From: CAZHFW01 sp964531675
Lineage (GTDB): Bacteria > Planctomycetota > Phycisphaerae > Phycisphaerales > UBA1924
Assembly (NCBI GenBank): GCA_964531675.1
Contig: CAZHFW010000005.1
Coordinates: 62,001-126,000, forward strand
DNA: 64,000 nucleotides
Direction of reading: 5' to 3'
The position numbers and the translations under genes were made by a program. Numbering within the stretch: the stretch's first letter is position 1; every line of letters begins with the position of its first letter. Of the stretch, positions 41,006 through 49,481 are shown in pieces. The notes beneath the pieces were generated by a model. That model did not search any database. It had not been told where the DNA came from and saw nothing but the letters and a program-made list of their open reading frames with translations.

Positions 41006-42724
41006 TTACATCGCGGGCGTCGCCGGGCGACCCGCTGGCATGTCCGCCGTCGAAGGCTGCTGGGCCTTGACCTGAGCACGATGGCGCACCCAGCAGATCG
41101 CCAGGAAGACCAGCTCGATCGCGGCCCACAGGCCGACGTACGCCTCACCGCCGGAGCCGAAGCCGTAGCTGTGGAGGCCCGTCGCCATGACGTAGTTGAC
41201 GCCGTAGAACGTCCAGACGATCACGACCAGCCCGAGCACCGCCGCCGCCGCCAGACCGAAGTCCTTGAGCCAGCGCACGTAGCGGGCGTGGAGCACCGCG
41301 AAGTAGGTCAGGATGCTGATGAGCGCCCAAGTCTCCTTCGGGTCCCAGCCCCAGAAGCGGCCCCAGGAATCCGCGGCCCACACGCCGCCCAGGATCGTGC
41401 CGGCCGTCAGGAGTACCAGCCCGACCTGGATCGTGCGATAGGTCTGCACGACCAGAGCCGCCGAGCGCCGCGCGGACACTTCGTCACGCTTACCCAGGAC
41501 CACGTCCTTGATGAGGTATGCATGGCCGAGCACCGACGCGACCGCGAGCACGCCGTAGCTGGCGACGATCGTCAGCACGTGCACCGTGAGCCAGAAGTTG
41601 CTGCGGAGCACCGCGGGGAGCGAGTTGGTGCGGTCGGTGAGAGGCACCATGCCCGCGAAGATCACGGAGACGAACGCCGCCGACACGCCGGCGAAGAGGT
41701 ACCAGCCCTTGCGGTTGTTCACGAGCTGCGCGACCAGGCCGACGCCGATGCCGACCAGGCCCATCCAGAGCAGCGCCTCGAAGGTGTTGCTCACCGGAGC
41801 GCGATTGAGGATGAGCACGCGGAGGACCACGCCCAGGATGTGCTCGCCGATGCCGATCGCGGTCGCGACCAGCGCCAGGAACGTCATGGGCTTCTTGAAC
41901 ATGAGCTGGGAGAGCCCGAAGAGCACGATTGCCAGGCCGTAGAACACCGCGGTCTTGCGCCACGGATTGTGCCGGTCGTAGAAGAACTCAAGACCGACCG
42001 CCTTGGCCTCGGCCGGCGTGGGCTTGCCGATCGCGGCGATCGACTTGTCGAGCTGATCGACGCCCTGATCGATGGGAAGCCCGCCGAGATAGGCGGTGCC
42101 GATCGCCTTCCATGCGGCCTGGGCCGGCTCGGCGCCGGGATCCGCGGAGGCGGCGCTCACGAAGCGGTAGGCCTGGCCCGCGCCGGAAGGAACCATCGCC
42201 AGAGTCCCGCCGCTGGCCAGCTCCGCGATGCGGTTGGCCGCCCCGCGGATGTCCAGCGCCTTGCGCTGCATCTTGCTCGGGGAGGCCTGCGGGTCATTAG
42301 CCCGCGCCTGCTCGAACTGATTGAGCAGGTCGTTGAGCCCCTTGGTGTTGGCAAGCTCGGCGGCGCTGAAGAAGCGACGCTCGGGGTCGACCCCGATCAG
42401 CTTCTTGAAGGGCTTGTCCTCGATGGTGATCAGGCGACGCGTGAGCATCTCCTGACCCTTGAACATCAGGTCGAGCAGCAGCTGCATGGGCGCGCGGCCC
42501 GTGTAGCCGTCAGGACCGTTGCTGGACCAGCGCGTGCGACCGGTGATCTCGACCGCCAGGCGGCGGGCGTAGGTCTCCAGAGGCATCACGCGACCGCCAT
42601 CCTGAACAGGCATGGCGCCCAGACGATCGACGCCCGCGCCCCCTCCAGAATCAGCCGGCGCTGCCCACAGGTTCTGGCAGCACATCAGAGACAACAGGAC
42701 GACGAGCAGTACGCGGCGAAGCAT
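41006..42724 (-). CDS. ccsA: Cytochrome c biogenesis protein CcsA (system II)
   Basis: A 572-residue member of the CcsA/CcmC family that presents haem for attachment to apocytochromes. An N-terminal signal or anchor (RRVLLVVLLSLMCCQNLWA) and a long periplasmic region of about 240 residues precede about eight membrane segments. The WWD haem-handling motif is clear: GGVWAADSWGRFWGWDPKETWALIS, and conserved histidines flank it (VHVLTI, LHARYVR). It overlaps the 3' end of resB by 74 bases, and the two are the CcsB-CcsA pair of system II. The long overlap may reflect translational coupling, or an alternative start such as the Met at residue 38. Confidence 0.9.
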   Translation of the reverse strand: MLRRVLLVVLLSLMCCQNLWAAPADSGGGAGVDRLGAMPVQDGGRVMPLETYARRLAVEITGRTRWSSNGPDGYTGRAPMQLLLDLMFKGQEMLTRRLITIEDKPFKKLIGVDPERRFFSAAELANTKGLNDLLNQFEQARANDPQASPSKMQRKALDIRGAANRIAELASGGTLAMVPSGAGQAYRFVSAASADPGAEPAQAAWKAIGTAYLGGLPIDQGVDQLDKSIAAIGKPTPAEAKAVGLEFFYDRHNPWRKTAVFYGLAIVLFGLSQLMFKKPMTFLALVATAIGIGEHILGVVLRVLILNRAPVSNTFEALLWMGLVGIGVGLVAQLVNNRKGWYLFAGVSAAFVSVIFAGMVPLTDRTNSLPAVLRSNFWLTVHVLTIVASYGVLAVASVLGHAYLIKDVVLGKRDEVSARRSAALVVQTYRTIQVGLVLLTAGTILGGVWAADSWGRFWGWDPKETWALISILTYFAVLHARYVRWLKDFGLAAAAVLGLVVIVWTFYGVNYVMATGLHSYGFGSGGEAYVGLWAAIELVFLAICWVRHRAQVKAQQPSTADMPAGRPATPAM

Positions 42725-44435
42725 TGTTCGACTCCATTTCCTCCGGGCGGATCGGGATCCCCGGATGCCCCCAGCTCAACGAACGGCTGTAGAAGGTGAT
42801 CACCACGCCGACGCACAGCACGATCGACGCGATATAGGTCAGCGGCAGCCCCGGATCGTGCATCACACTGAAGATGGACGTCCGGTCACCCATGAACCCC
42901 GACTGGTACACCTTCCAGGGTCCGTGCTTGTACGGGTGATTCATGTAAATGCGGTACGGCACCTCGGCCTTGCCGTCTTCGACGATGCCCACATCCGACT
43001 CGTACGCCATCGCCATCTCCGTTCCCGGATAATCCATCTTGCGGAAGTCCGCCAGACGGACCGAGAAGGGAAGCTGCACGCGGCGCGGGCCGTAGTGCAG
43101 GACCAGCGTGCGATTGTCCGCGGTGGTCACGTGCGCCATGGCCTTCCAGGCGAGGGTCTGAAGCTCGGTGCTGTTGCCGACGCGGACCAGCAGCGCCGGA
43201 CGATTGTCGCGCGCCACCGGGACCTGCACCGTGCGGGAGACCGCGTGCGCCCGAGCCAGCTGGCGGTGGATCACCACCTCGCGCGAGCCCAGGTTCAGCG
43301 TCATCGGGTAGTTCATCTCGGGATCGACGATCTTGCTCTTGCCGTCCAGGCCGATGTAGCCGATGCGGGTCTTGGCCAGCGTGCCGAAGATCACGAGCGT
43401 CTCAGGCTCGCCCTTGGTCCCGCCGGGCACCAGACGCGAGGCCGAGTTGCCGTCGCCTTCCAGAGGCTTGCCCATGACCATGTCGGGGAAAGCGTCGAAC
43501 GCGGTGTGCTGCTCGACCGTGCCCTTGCCATCGGAGATCTTCACGCGGACCGCGCCGTTCTCGGGCGCGCTGGCCGGACCTTCCACGATGGATTCGCCCG
43601 ACACGATCGCGTGCGTGTAGCGCGTCAGCTCGGTGACCTTCCAGCCCGGGAAGACCTCCTGGCCCACGTCCTTGAGCAGGAAACGCTGGGTCCCGACCAC
43701 GAACGCGTACTGACCCTTGGCGATCTCCACCGGCGCCGGAGGCGTCCAGTTAGAGCCCTCGGGCAGCACAAGAACCTTCAAGCCCATGAGCACGGGCGCC
43801 GCGCCCGCCTTGTCCTCCTGGCCGACCCACGCGGTCTGGGGGCCGCCGATGGGAGCGACCTCGATGGCGCGGAGCGGTTCGGGGCTGTCGTCCTCGATGC
43901 TGTCCTCATCGCGGGAGTTCTCCCAGCGTTCCAGGACCTGGATGTCCAGGCCCGCGAGCTTGAAGTTCGCCGGACCCATCGGGGCCGCGGTGCTGTCGAG
44001 GTGATCAAACTGGCCCGCGTTGTGGGTCATGATCTCGACCTGCTCGTCGGCGGTCTCGATCACGCTGTCCATGGTCCCTTCGTCGAGCGACAGGTGCCCC
44101 TCGACGCGGGTGAACATGGACCAGAATCCGGCGCCGATCAGCGCCACCAGGCCCGCGTGCACCGTGATGAAGCCGATGTGCTTCTTCTTCCAGGGATAGC
44201 GCGTGATCACCGCGAAGATCAGGCTCACGCACACCATGCCCATGACCGCGATGAACCACGGGGATGCGTACACGTAGTGCCGCGCAACCCTCACGTTCTG
44301 CGTCGACTCGAGCCAGGTGCCCACGCCCAGGCCGATCGCGACCAGCGCGAGCACCGGAACCGCGAGCTGGATGCTCCCGAGGAAGTGCACAACCTTCCCG
44401 ATCGGCGAGTGGTGCCAGGCCATGGTCTTCTTCAT
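42651..44435 (-). CDS. resB: Cytochrome c biogenesis protein ResB/CcsB (system II)
   Basis: A 594-residue membrane protein; ResB/Ccs1 works with CcsA to export haem and keep apocytochromes reduced. The N-terminus carries three hydrophobic segments (about 17-37, 58-78 and 88-108) with SIQLAVPVLALVAIGLGVGTWLE and HIGFITVHAGLVALIGAGFW. A large periplasmic domain (about 110-520) follows, then a last transmembrane helix (YIASIVLCVGVVITFY). It begins 55 bases after the histidine-box gene stop, so it likely belongs to the regulator operon. Many multihaem cytochromes nearby explain why maturation genes are in this cluster. Confidence 0.88.
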   Translation of the reverse strand: MKKTMAWHHSPIGKVVHFLGSIQLAVPVLALVAIGLGVGTWLESTQNVRVARHYVYASPWFIAVMGMVCVSLIFAVITRYPWKKKHIGFITVHAGLVALIGAGFWSMFTRVEGHLSLDEGTMDSVIETADEQVEIMTHNAGQFDHLDSTAAPMGPANFKLAGLDIQVLERWENSRDEDSIEDDSPEPLRAIEVAPIGGPQTAWVGQEDKAGAAPVLMGLKVLVLPEGSNWTPPAPVEIAKGQYAFVVGTQRFLLKDVGQEVFPGWKVTELTRYTHAIVSGESIVEGPASAPENGAVRVKISDGKGTVEQHTAFDAFPDMVMGKPLEGDGNSASRLVPGGTKGEPETLVIFGTLAKTRIGYIGLDGKSKIVDPEMNYPMTLNLGSREVVIHRQLARAHAVSRTVQVPVARDNRPALLVRVGNSTELQTLAWKAMAHVTTADNRTLVLHYGPRRVQLPFSVRLADFRKMDYPGTEMAMAYESDVGIVEDGKAEVPYRIYMNHPYKHGPWKVYQSGFMGDRTSIFSVMHDPGLPLTYIASIVLCVGVVITFYSRSLSWGHPGIPIRPEEMESNNASPRTARRPVVSDVLPEPVGSAG

Positions 44436-44490
44436 CGGACACTCCGCTCTCTCGGCGCCCGGATGCGCCGGCTATCGAACACTTCAGAAC

Positions 44491-45549
44491 TCAGGCGACC
44501 TCGCCCGAGGCACGCGGCGGGGCAACCACCGACTGCTCCAGATCAACCATCTTCTGTCCGTCCACGTAGTCCATCAGAACCACGCGGCGGATGTGCTTCA
44601 GGGACGCGATCCGCTCGCCCATGCGGCGGAGCGTCGCCTGAATGTCCCGAACGTACTTGGCGTGCTTGAGATCGCTCCCGGACTGACGGTCCAGCAGACT
44701 CAGCTGCATCTCCGCCGTCGCCAGAGCGTTATTCAGATCGTGATTCAGGGTGACCGCAAGCTGCCTCAGCGTCTCTGCCTTGCGCTCCTCGTTGGCCTGG
44801 AGCTGCTCCGCCAGACGGTTGTACGCGCGGGCCAGCTCGCCGAACTCGTCCTGCTGCTCCACGGTCACGCGGTGCTCGAAATGCTCGGCCGCAAGCTCAC
44901 GGCTGCCTTCCACGAGCTGCCCGACGGGCCGCAGCACCACCTGCGCCGTCCGCAAGAGCACCAGCACCGCCACGTTCACCATCACCAGAGCCGCCAGGGT
45001 GAGCCCGAGCACGAGCAACCGCTGGTAACGCGCGAAGCGAACCTGCTCGTCGGCGACGTACGCCCGCAGCGCCTTGGCGAGCGCGCCGATCGCGCTGCGC
45101 ATCTCGGCCCGGTTGAGCTTCTCCTCCGTGGGAGACAGCGCCGACGGATCCATGAAGCGAGGCAGCGCCGCGCGGAGGTTCTGATAGAACTTGGCCTGAG
45201 GCGAACCTTCGATCTTGAGCGCCGGATGAACCCCGACCGCGGTGATGGCTCGCGTCAGCGTTGCTTCCGCCGACTCTTCCGACGCGAGGGTCTGGGGAAC
45301 CAGTCCATCGCGGGCGTCTTCGATCCGGGCCGCCGCGTCGGCGACCTCGTGAATCCCGTCGATCAGCGTCGCTGCGTCACGATTGATGTGGTCGATGTCC
45401 GGGATCGTGTTCTGCAGCAGGTAGATGGCCACCGCGGCGCCCATGACAAAGCAGGCGACCAGAAGACCAATGCGGATGAGCAGTTTCCGGCGGAGCATCG
45501 AATCCGATCCCGGCGTCTCCGAGACGCCATTGGTTCTCCCGGCGATCAC
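44491..45549 (-). CDS. HAMP sensor protein with histidine box but no kinase ATPase domain
   Basis: A 352-residue membrane protein: one transmembrane helix near 24-45, a periplasmic helical sensor (46-175), a second helix (178-200), a HAMP region (about 200-252) and a dimerisation helix containing LNHDLNNALATAEMQL, with the phosphorylatable His at 270. The protein then continues only about 80 residues and contains none of the N, G1 or G2 boxes of a HATPase domain. It cannot autophosphorylate as a classical kinase. The GTG start overlaps the stop of the adjacent NtrC-type gene (GTGA), suggesting it is that regulator's partner; ATG 45498 is an alternative start. Perhaps it is a phosphatase or a receiver for another kinase. 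Confidence 0.82.
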   Translation of the reverse strand: MIAGRTNGVSETPGSDSMLRRKLLIRIGLLVACFVMGAAVAIYLLQNTIPDIDHINRDAATLIDGIHEVADAAARIEDARDGLVPQTLASEESAEATLTRAITAVGVHPALKIEGSPQAKFYQNLRAALPRFMDPSALSPTEEKLNRAEMRSAIGALAKALRAYVADEQVRFARYQRLLVLGLTLAALVMVNVAVLVLLRTAQVVLRPVGQLVEGSRELAAEHFEHRVTVEQQDEFGELARAYNRLAEQLQANEERKAETLRQLAVTLNHDLNNALATAEMQLSLLDRQSGSDLKHAKYVRDIQATLRRMGERIASLKHIRRVVLMDYVDGQKMVDLEQSVVAPPRASGEVA

Positions 45550-46925
45550 CCCGTGGGGACGTCGCGTTCCTGTTCCTGAAGGTCCTTGGGGATCTTGAGT
45601 TCTTCAAGCTTGCGATAAAGGCTCGAGACGCCGATCCCCAGATGCTGGGCGGTCTCGGCCTTGTCGTAGTTGTGCCGGCGCAGGCTGTAGATGATGTGCT
45701 GACGCTCGAACTGCATCATCGCCTGCTTGAGGTCCTCGCCCGAGTCCAGATCGCTCGCGGTGGACTGGAAAGGCAGGTCGGAGGCCTCGATGTCGCGTCC
45801 CTCGGCGAAGATCACCGCGCGCTCGACGACGTTCTCGAGCTCCCGGACATTGCCGCGCCACTCGTGGTTCAGCATCGCCCGCATCGCGGAGTTGCTGATC
45901 CCCGTCACGTTCTTGTTCATCTTCCGCGTGTACTTGTCCAGGAAGTGCTGGGCCAGAAGCGGGATGTCCTGACGGCGCTGGCGCAGCGGCGGAAGCTGAA
46001 GCCTGACGACGTCCAGGCGGTAGAGCAGGTCCTCGCGGAACTTGCCCTCCTTGCACTGGGTCTGCAGGTTCTGGTTCGACGCCGCGATGATCCGCACTTC
46101 CACCGGGCGAGGCCTGGTGTCGCCCACCGGCACCACGACCCGTTCCTCGAGCACGCGGAGCAGTGAACTCTGCACCTGGATGGGAAGGGTCGAGATCTCG
46201 TCCAGGAACAGCGTGCCGCCATTGGCCGCCTCGAAGTAGCCGATGCGATCCTTGATCGCGCCGGTGAACGCGCCCTTGCGGTGCCCGAAGAGTTCGGACT
46301 CGATCAGGTTCTCGGGGATCGCGCCGCAGTTGATCGCGATGAAGGGCTTCTCGCGGGTGATGCCGTTGTAGTGGATCGCCCGTGCAAAGAGCTCCTTGCC
46401 CGTCCCCGACTCGCCCACGATCAGGACCGAGCTCTGCACCGAGGAGAGCTTCTTGACCAGCCCGAACAGGTTGGCCATCGCGGGCGACTCGCCGATCAGA
46501 TCGTGGAAGGTGCTCTGCGAGGCCAGCTGCTCGGTCAGGATGCTGCGGTTGCGCCGCATCTCGCCGAACTCCAGGGCCCGCTTGACGCGGATGAGCACGT
46601 CCTCGAACTGCACAGGCTTGAGCACGTAATCCGCAGCCCCCGCACGCATCGCGTTCACCGCGCTCTCGACGGTCCCGAACGCGGTGATCACGATCACCGG
46701 GGTCTGCGGAATCACCTGCTGCAGGTGCTTGAGCAGCTGCAGCCCGTCCATCACCGGCATGCGGATGTCCGTGAGCACCAGATCAAAGGGCTCGGCCAAG
46801 GCCGCGTCGTACCCCGCCTTCCCGTCCCCCGCCTGGACGACCTGATACCCCTCCTCGCCCAGAAGCTGGGCCAGGGACTCGCGGAGCAACTGCTCGTCTT
46901 CAACCAGGAGGATCTTGGTCGACAT
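45546..46925 (-). CDS. NtrC-family sigma-54 response regulator
   Basis: A 459-residue activator with the receiver-AAA+-Fis layout. The receiver has ED at 9-10 and the phosphorylated D53 in LTDIRMPVMDG. The AAA+ part includes Walker A GESGTGKE, the sigma-54 contact loop GAFTGA (RKGAFTGAIKDR), GGTLFLDEIST and the R-finger region. The Fis-type helix-turn-helix is at the end (FERQHIIYSLRRHNYDKAETAQHLGIGVSSLYRKLEEL). It follows the NTF2-like gene by 27 bases, behind a sigma-54 promoter flanked by TCTCA-N4-TGAGA sites. It is the natural candidate to bind these sites at the cytochrome promoters and would autoregulate its own operon. Confidence 0.95.
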   Translation of the reverse strand: MSTKILLVEDEQLLRESLAQLLGEEGYQVVQAGDGKAGYDAALAEPFDLVLTDIRMPVMDGLQLLKHLQQVIPQTPVIVITAFGTVESAVNAMRAGAADYVLKPVQFEDVLIRVKRALEFGEMRRNRSILTEQLASQSTFHDLIGESPAMANLFGLVKKLSSVQSSVLIVGESGTGKELFARAIHYNGITREKPFIAINCGAIPENLIESELFGHRKGAFTGAIKDRIGYFEAANGGTLFLDEISTLPIQVQSSLLRVLEERVVVPVGDTRPRPVEVRIIAASNQNLQTQCKEGKFREDLLYRLDVVRLQLPPLRQRRQDIPLLAQHFLDKYTRKMNKNVTGISNSAMRAMLNHEWRGNVRELENVVERAVIFAEGRDIEASDLPFQSTASDLDSGEDLKQAMMQFERQHIIYSLRRHNYDKAETAQHLGIGVSSLYRKLEELKIPKDLQEQERDVPTG

Positions 46926-46952
46926 CGGATCGGCTTTCGTGTGCGTGCCTTC

Positions 46953-47579
46953 TTAGTCCTTACGCGTCTCGAGATACTCCGGCGGGATCGTCACGCCCGG
47001 GCCTTCGAAATCCCAGAACACGTTCACCACCCACCACCGGTCCCCGTCCTTGAGGAGCTGCACGCTGTTGATCCCGCGGACGTACGGCTCGGGGTCCGCC
47101 GCGTTGTGACGCGACTCGAAGGTGCTCCAGACCTGCGCGATGTTCCCGAAGGTCTGCACCCTCCGGCTCACCTCGCGGTCGGCAAACCCGCCCTTCTCGA
47201 AATAGGTCTTGTTCAGGCTGATGTAGTCCGTGATGGTCACGTACATCGCCATGGCGCCGCCCTCGGCCGTGGCCCGCGCCGGGATGAGCCGCGCGTCGGG
47301 CGTGAACAGCGAGCGGTACCGCTCCCAGTCCCGCGCCTGCCCCGGATCGCCCGCCGGGATCGCGTACAGCGCCTTCATGATCGCGTCGACCGAGGAGACG
47401 TCCTCAGGCCTGGCCTTGGGCCAGTTGAGGTTCGGATCGTTGTTGATCATGCCCGGGTGCCCCGCCGGCATCGGCGCCTTGGCGCCGGGCTGGCCGCCCT
47501 GCGCGGGCTTGGCCGTCTTCTCAGGCTGGGCCTCGCCCAGGGTGATGGTCGCCAGAACAGCGAGAAGCAGAGCGTTCAT
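46953..47579 (-). CDS. Exported NTF2-like (SnoaL-type) protein, first gene of the regulator operon
   Basis: A 208-residue exported protein. A signal peptide (about 1-17) and a Pro/Gly/Lys-rich linker precede an alpha-beta cone fold typical of NTF2-like proteins: SSVDAIMKALYAIP, WERYRSLFTPDARLI, and VQLLKDGDRWWVVNVFWDFEG as the closing strands. Such domains bind small molecules or act as accessory folds; no catalytic residues are obvious. The ATG at 47579 has GGAGG upstream and gives a 31-base leader from the predicted sigma-54 start. Position ahead of an NtrC-type regulator and sensor suggests a periplasmic signal-binding role, which is inference. Confidence 0.75.
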   Translation of the reverse strand: MNALLLAVLATITLGEAQPEKTAKPAQGGQPGAKAPMPAGHPGMINNDPNLNWPKARPEDVSSVDAIMKALYAIPAGDPGQARDWERYRSLFTPDARLIPARATAEGGAMAMYVTITDYISLNKTYFEKGGFADREVSRRVQTFGNIAQVWSTFESRHNAADPEPYVRGINSVQLLKDGDRWWVVNVFWDFEGPGVTIPPEYLETRKD

Positions 47580-47620
47580 CGAAGCCTCCGGGGTCAAATG
47601 CGGACGTTCACGGGTTCATT

Positions 47621-47637
47621 TGCAAATCCCGTGCCCA
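47621..47637 (-). promoter_or_regulatory. Sigma-54 promoter of the regulator operon
   Basis: On the reverse strand GGGCACGGGATTTGCA: GG and GC are separated by exactly ten bases (complements of 47634-47635 and 47622-47623), with a TTGCA -12 box. Start near 47610. Confidence 0.8.
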
Positions 47638-47686
47638 CTCTCAAAGCCCGGAAACAGGCCCTGCGCCACGTTTGTTTGCCCTGCTT

Positions 47687-47730
47687 TCCCAAACCTGAGA
47701 ACACCCGATCTGAGCCTCCCAATTTTGAGA
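47687..47730 (-). promoter_or_regulatory. Paired enhancer sites upstream of the regulator operon
   Basis: TCCCA-AACC-TGAGA (47687-47700) and TCCCA-ATTT-TGAGA (47717-47730), centres 30 bp apart and about 84 and 114 bp upstream of the predicted start. Same motif as upstream of the cytochrome and ccmC promoters. Confidence 0.7.
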
Positions 47731-47789
47731 ATACCAAAGAAAACGCCCCGGGCGGTCCGGGGCGTCGATCGCCAAAGGAAAACCCCTGC

Positions 47790-49481
47790 CTACTGCTTCC
47801 GCCGGTAGGTCTCGCCGGAGTGGTTCCGGCCGTGGCATTCCAGGAAGCAGGTGCCGCTCCGGCTGCCCGTCGCCTGGTACTCGAGCTTCCCGGTCACCCG
47901 GTCCGGCGCCACGATGTTGGTCTGGAAGTTCATCAGGTGGGCGTTGCCGGTGATCGACCCGTTGGAAGACGCGATGCCGTGGGAGTCATGGCACACCGTA
48001 CACGGCGTGCGCTCCTCCACGATGTGCCGCTTGTGCAGGCTGAACGATTGATCGTTCAGGATGCTCGTCCGGTCGTGGCACCGGTAGCACAACGCGTAGT
48101 TGCTGGCGCTCTCCGACGACCGGTCCGCGGTCACCTGCTGCGAGACGAGCAGGCCGTTGTACATCGAGCCGTGCTGGCCCGCGCTGGTTCCTGAGTCCGA
48201 CGAGTGGCAATCGCTGCACTCCATGGTCGACGAGGTCGTCCATCCGGGCTTCAGGCTCGGAACATCCGAACTCCGCCCCGTCGCGCCCACCGGGTGGAAC
48301 GAGATCGCGCCGGGGTTGAACTGCAGCCTGAGATTCCCCTGCGTGTTCTTCCGGGGAAGCGTGACCGGCACAGGCGACGAATCGCCATGGCACTTGAAGC
48401 ACACCTCATGCTCCGCCGATGCGGTCGTCACGGGCGAACCCGAGCTGTTCACGCCGTCGATGTTCCCCAGCCTCTCGAACGCGGTCCGCCTGGGCCCGGT
48501 CATCTGGGGCGGATTGGCCGCCACGCCCTTGGACATGGTGTGCGGCTCATGGCACGACGCGCACGTCATCACCGTCTTGGGATCCTGATCCGGATCCACC
48601 GGCGCGTTGTTGTCGTGGGCCGCGACCTTGTGCACGTCCGCCGACACGTTGAGCGCTTTCCCGTTGCTCCCATCATGGCACGACAGGCACGTCGTGCTGA
48701 TCGTCTGACGCTTGAGCAGATAAGGACCGCTCGGCGCCGTGTGCGACTGGTGGCAATCCGAGCAGTTGGCGTGCCCCGAAATGTCCGACCGGCCCATGTT
48801 GTGGCACGAAATGCACAGCTCAGAGTTGGTGTTCCGCATCACCAGGAACTTGCCGAACGCGTTGTTGTGCGCGTCATGGCAGCTCGTGCATTGCAGCTCG
48901 CGGTTGGCGTCGAGCTTGATCTCGTGGGGCAGCCCCCCGGGCTGACGCAGCTTCTGATCCTTCGACACCAGCGACGAATCGAACTGGAACGAGATCGGGT
49001 GGTCGTCCCGCAGATCCGTCCCCAGGTTCGAACGCCCGCTCGGGATCGTCGTCACGCCTCCCATCATCTGGATCGGCTCGCCCTTGCTGAGCACCGTCCC
49101 CAGCGCGATCGTCCCGTCATGGCACGAAAGGCAGAGCTTCGACGAACCGGTGGGCTGCCCGGGCTTGGCGTTCAGCGCCCGGCTCGTGTACACCGTGTAC
49201 GCCTGCGTCGAGAGCGCGCGATTCCACAGCGCCCCCACAGGCGACGCGTTGTGCGGCGTGTGACAGAAGATGCACACCTGATCCTCGGTCGCCGCCCGGA
49301 TCGCGGACGTGCTCCCCGCCGACAGATCGTGCGGACTGTTCACCACCGAGAGCTGCTGCGCCGAGGCGCCGCCCCCGAACAGCGTCGCCAGAACCCAGCC
49401 CGCCCGGCGCGCCAGGCCCCCGAGCCGCGTGACGTTCGATCTGGTCCGCATCTTCGCCTCGTTCGGACGCCCGCGCTTCAT
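47790..49481 (-). CDS. Exported multihaem cytochrome c (11 CXXCH plus one CX3CH)
   Basis: A 563-residue protein. After a basic N-terminus and a hydrophobic signal (LATLFGGGASAQ) I count 11 CXXCH sites, from CIFCHTPHN to CTVCHDSHG, plus CFLECHG near the end, so up to 12 haems. Several are followed by H or DG (CLSCHDGT, CTSCHDAHN), typical of the doubled-CXXCH family. Motif spacing is long and irregular, so it is a nanowire- or conduit-like extended cytochrome rather than a compact enzyme. ATG 49481 overlaps the stop of the NHL gene upstream (ATGA). It is the last gene of the operon starting at 54839. Confidence 0.88.
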   Translation of the reverse strand: MKRGRPNEAKMRTRSNVTRLGGLARRAGWVLATLFGGGASAQQLSVVNSPHDLSAGSTSAIRAATEDQVCIFCHTPHNASPVGALWNRALSTQAYTVYTSRALNAKPGQPTGSSKLCLSCHDGTIALGTVLSKGEPIQMMGGVTTIPSGRSNLGTDLRDDHPISFQFDSSLVSKDQKLRQPGGLPHEIKLDANRELQCTSCHDAHNNAFGKFLVMRNTNSELCISCHNMGRSDISGHANCSDCHQSHTAPSGPYLLKRQTISTTCLSCHDGSNGKALNVSADVHKVAAHDNNAPVDPDQDPKTVMTCASCHEPHTMSKGVAANPPQMTGPRRTAFERLGNIDGVNSSGSPVTTASAEHEVCFKCHGDSSPVPVTLPRKNTQGNLRLQFNPGAISFHPVGATGRSSDVPSLKPGWTTSSTMECSDCHSSDSGTSAGQHGSMYNGLLVSQQVTADRSSESASNYALCYRCHDRTSILNDQSFSLHKRHIVEERTPCTVCHDSHGIASSNGSITGNAHLMNFQTNIVAPDRVTGKLEYQATGSRSGTCFLECHGRNHSGETYRRKQ

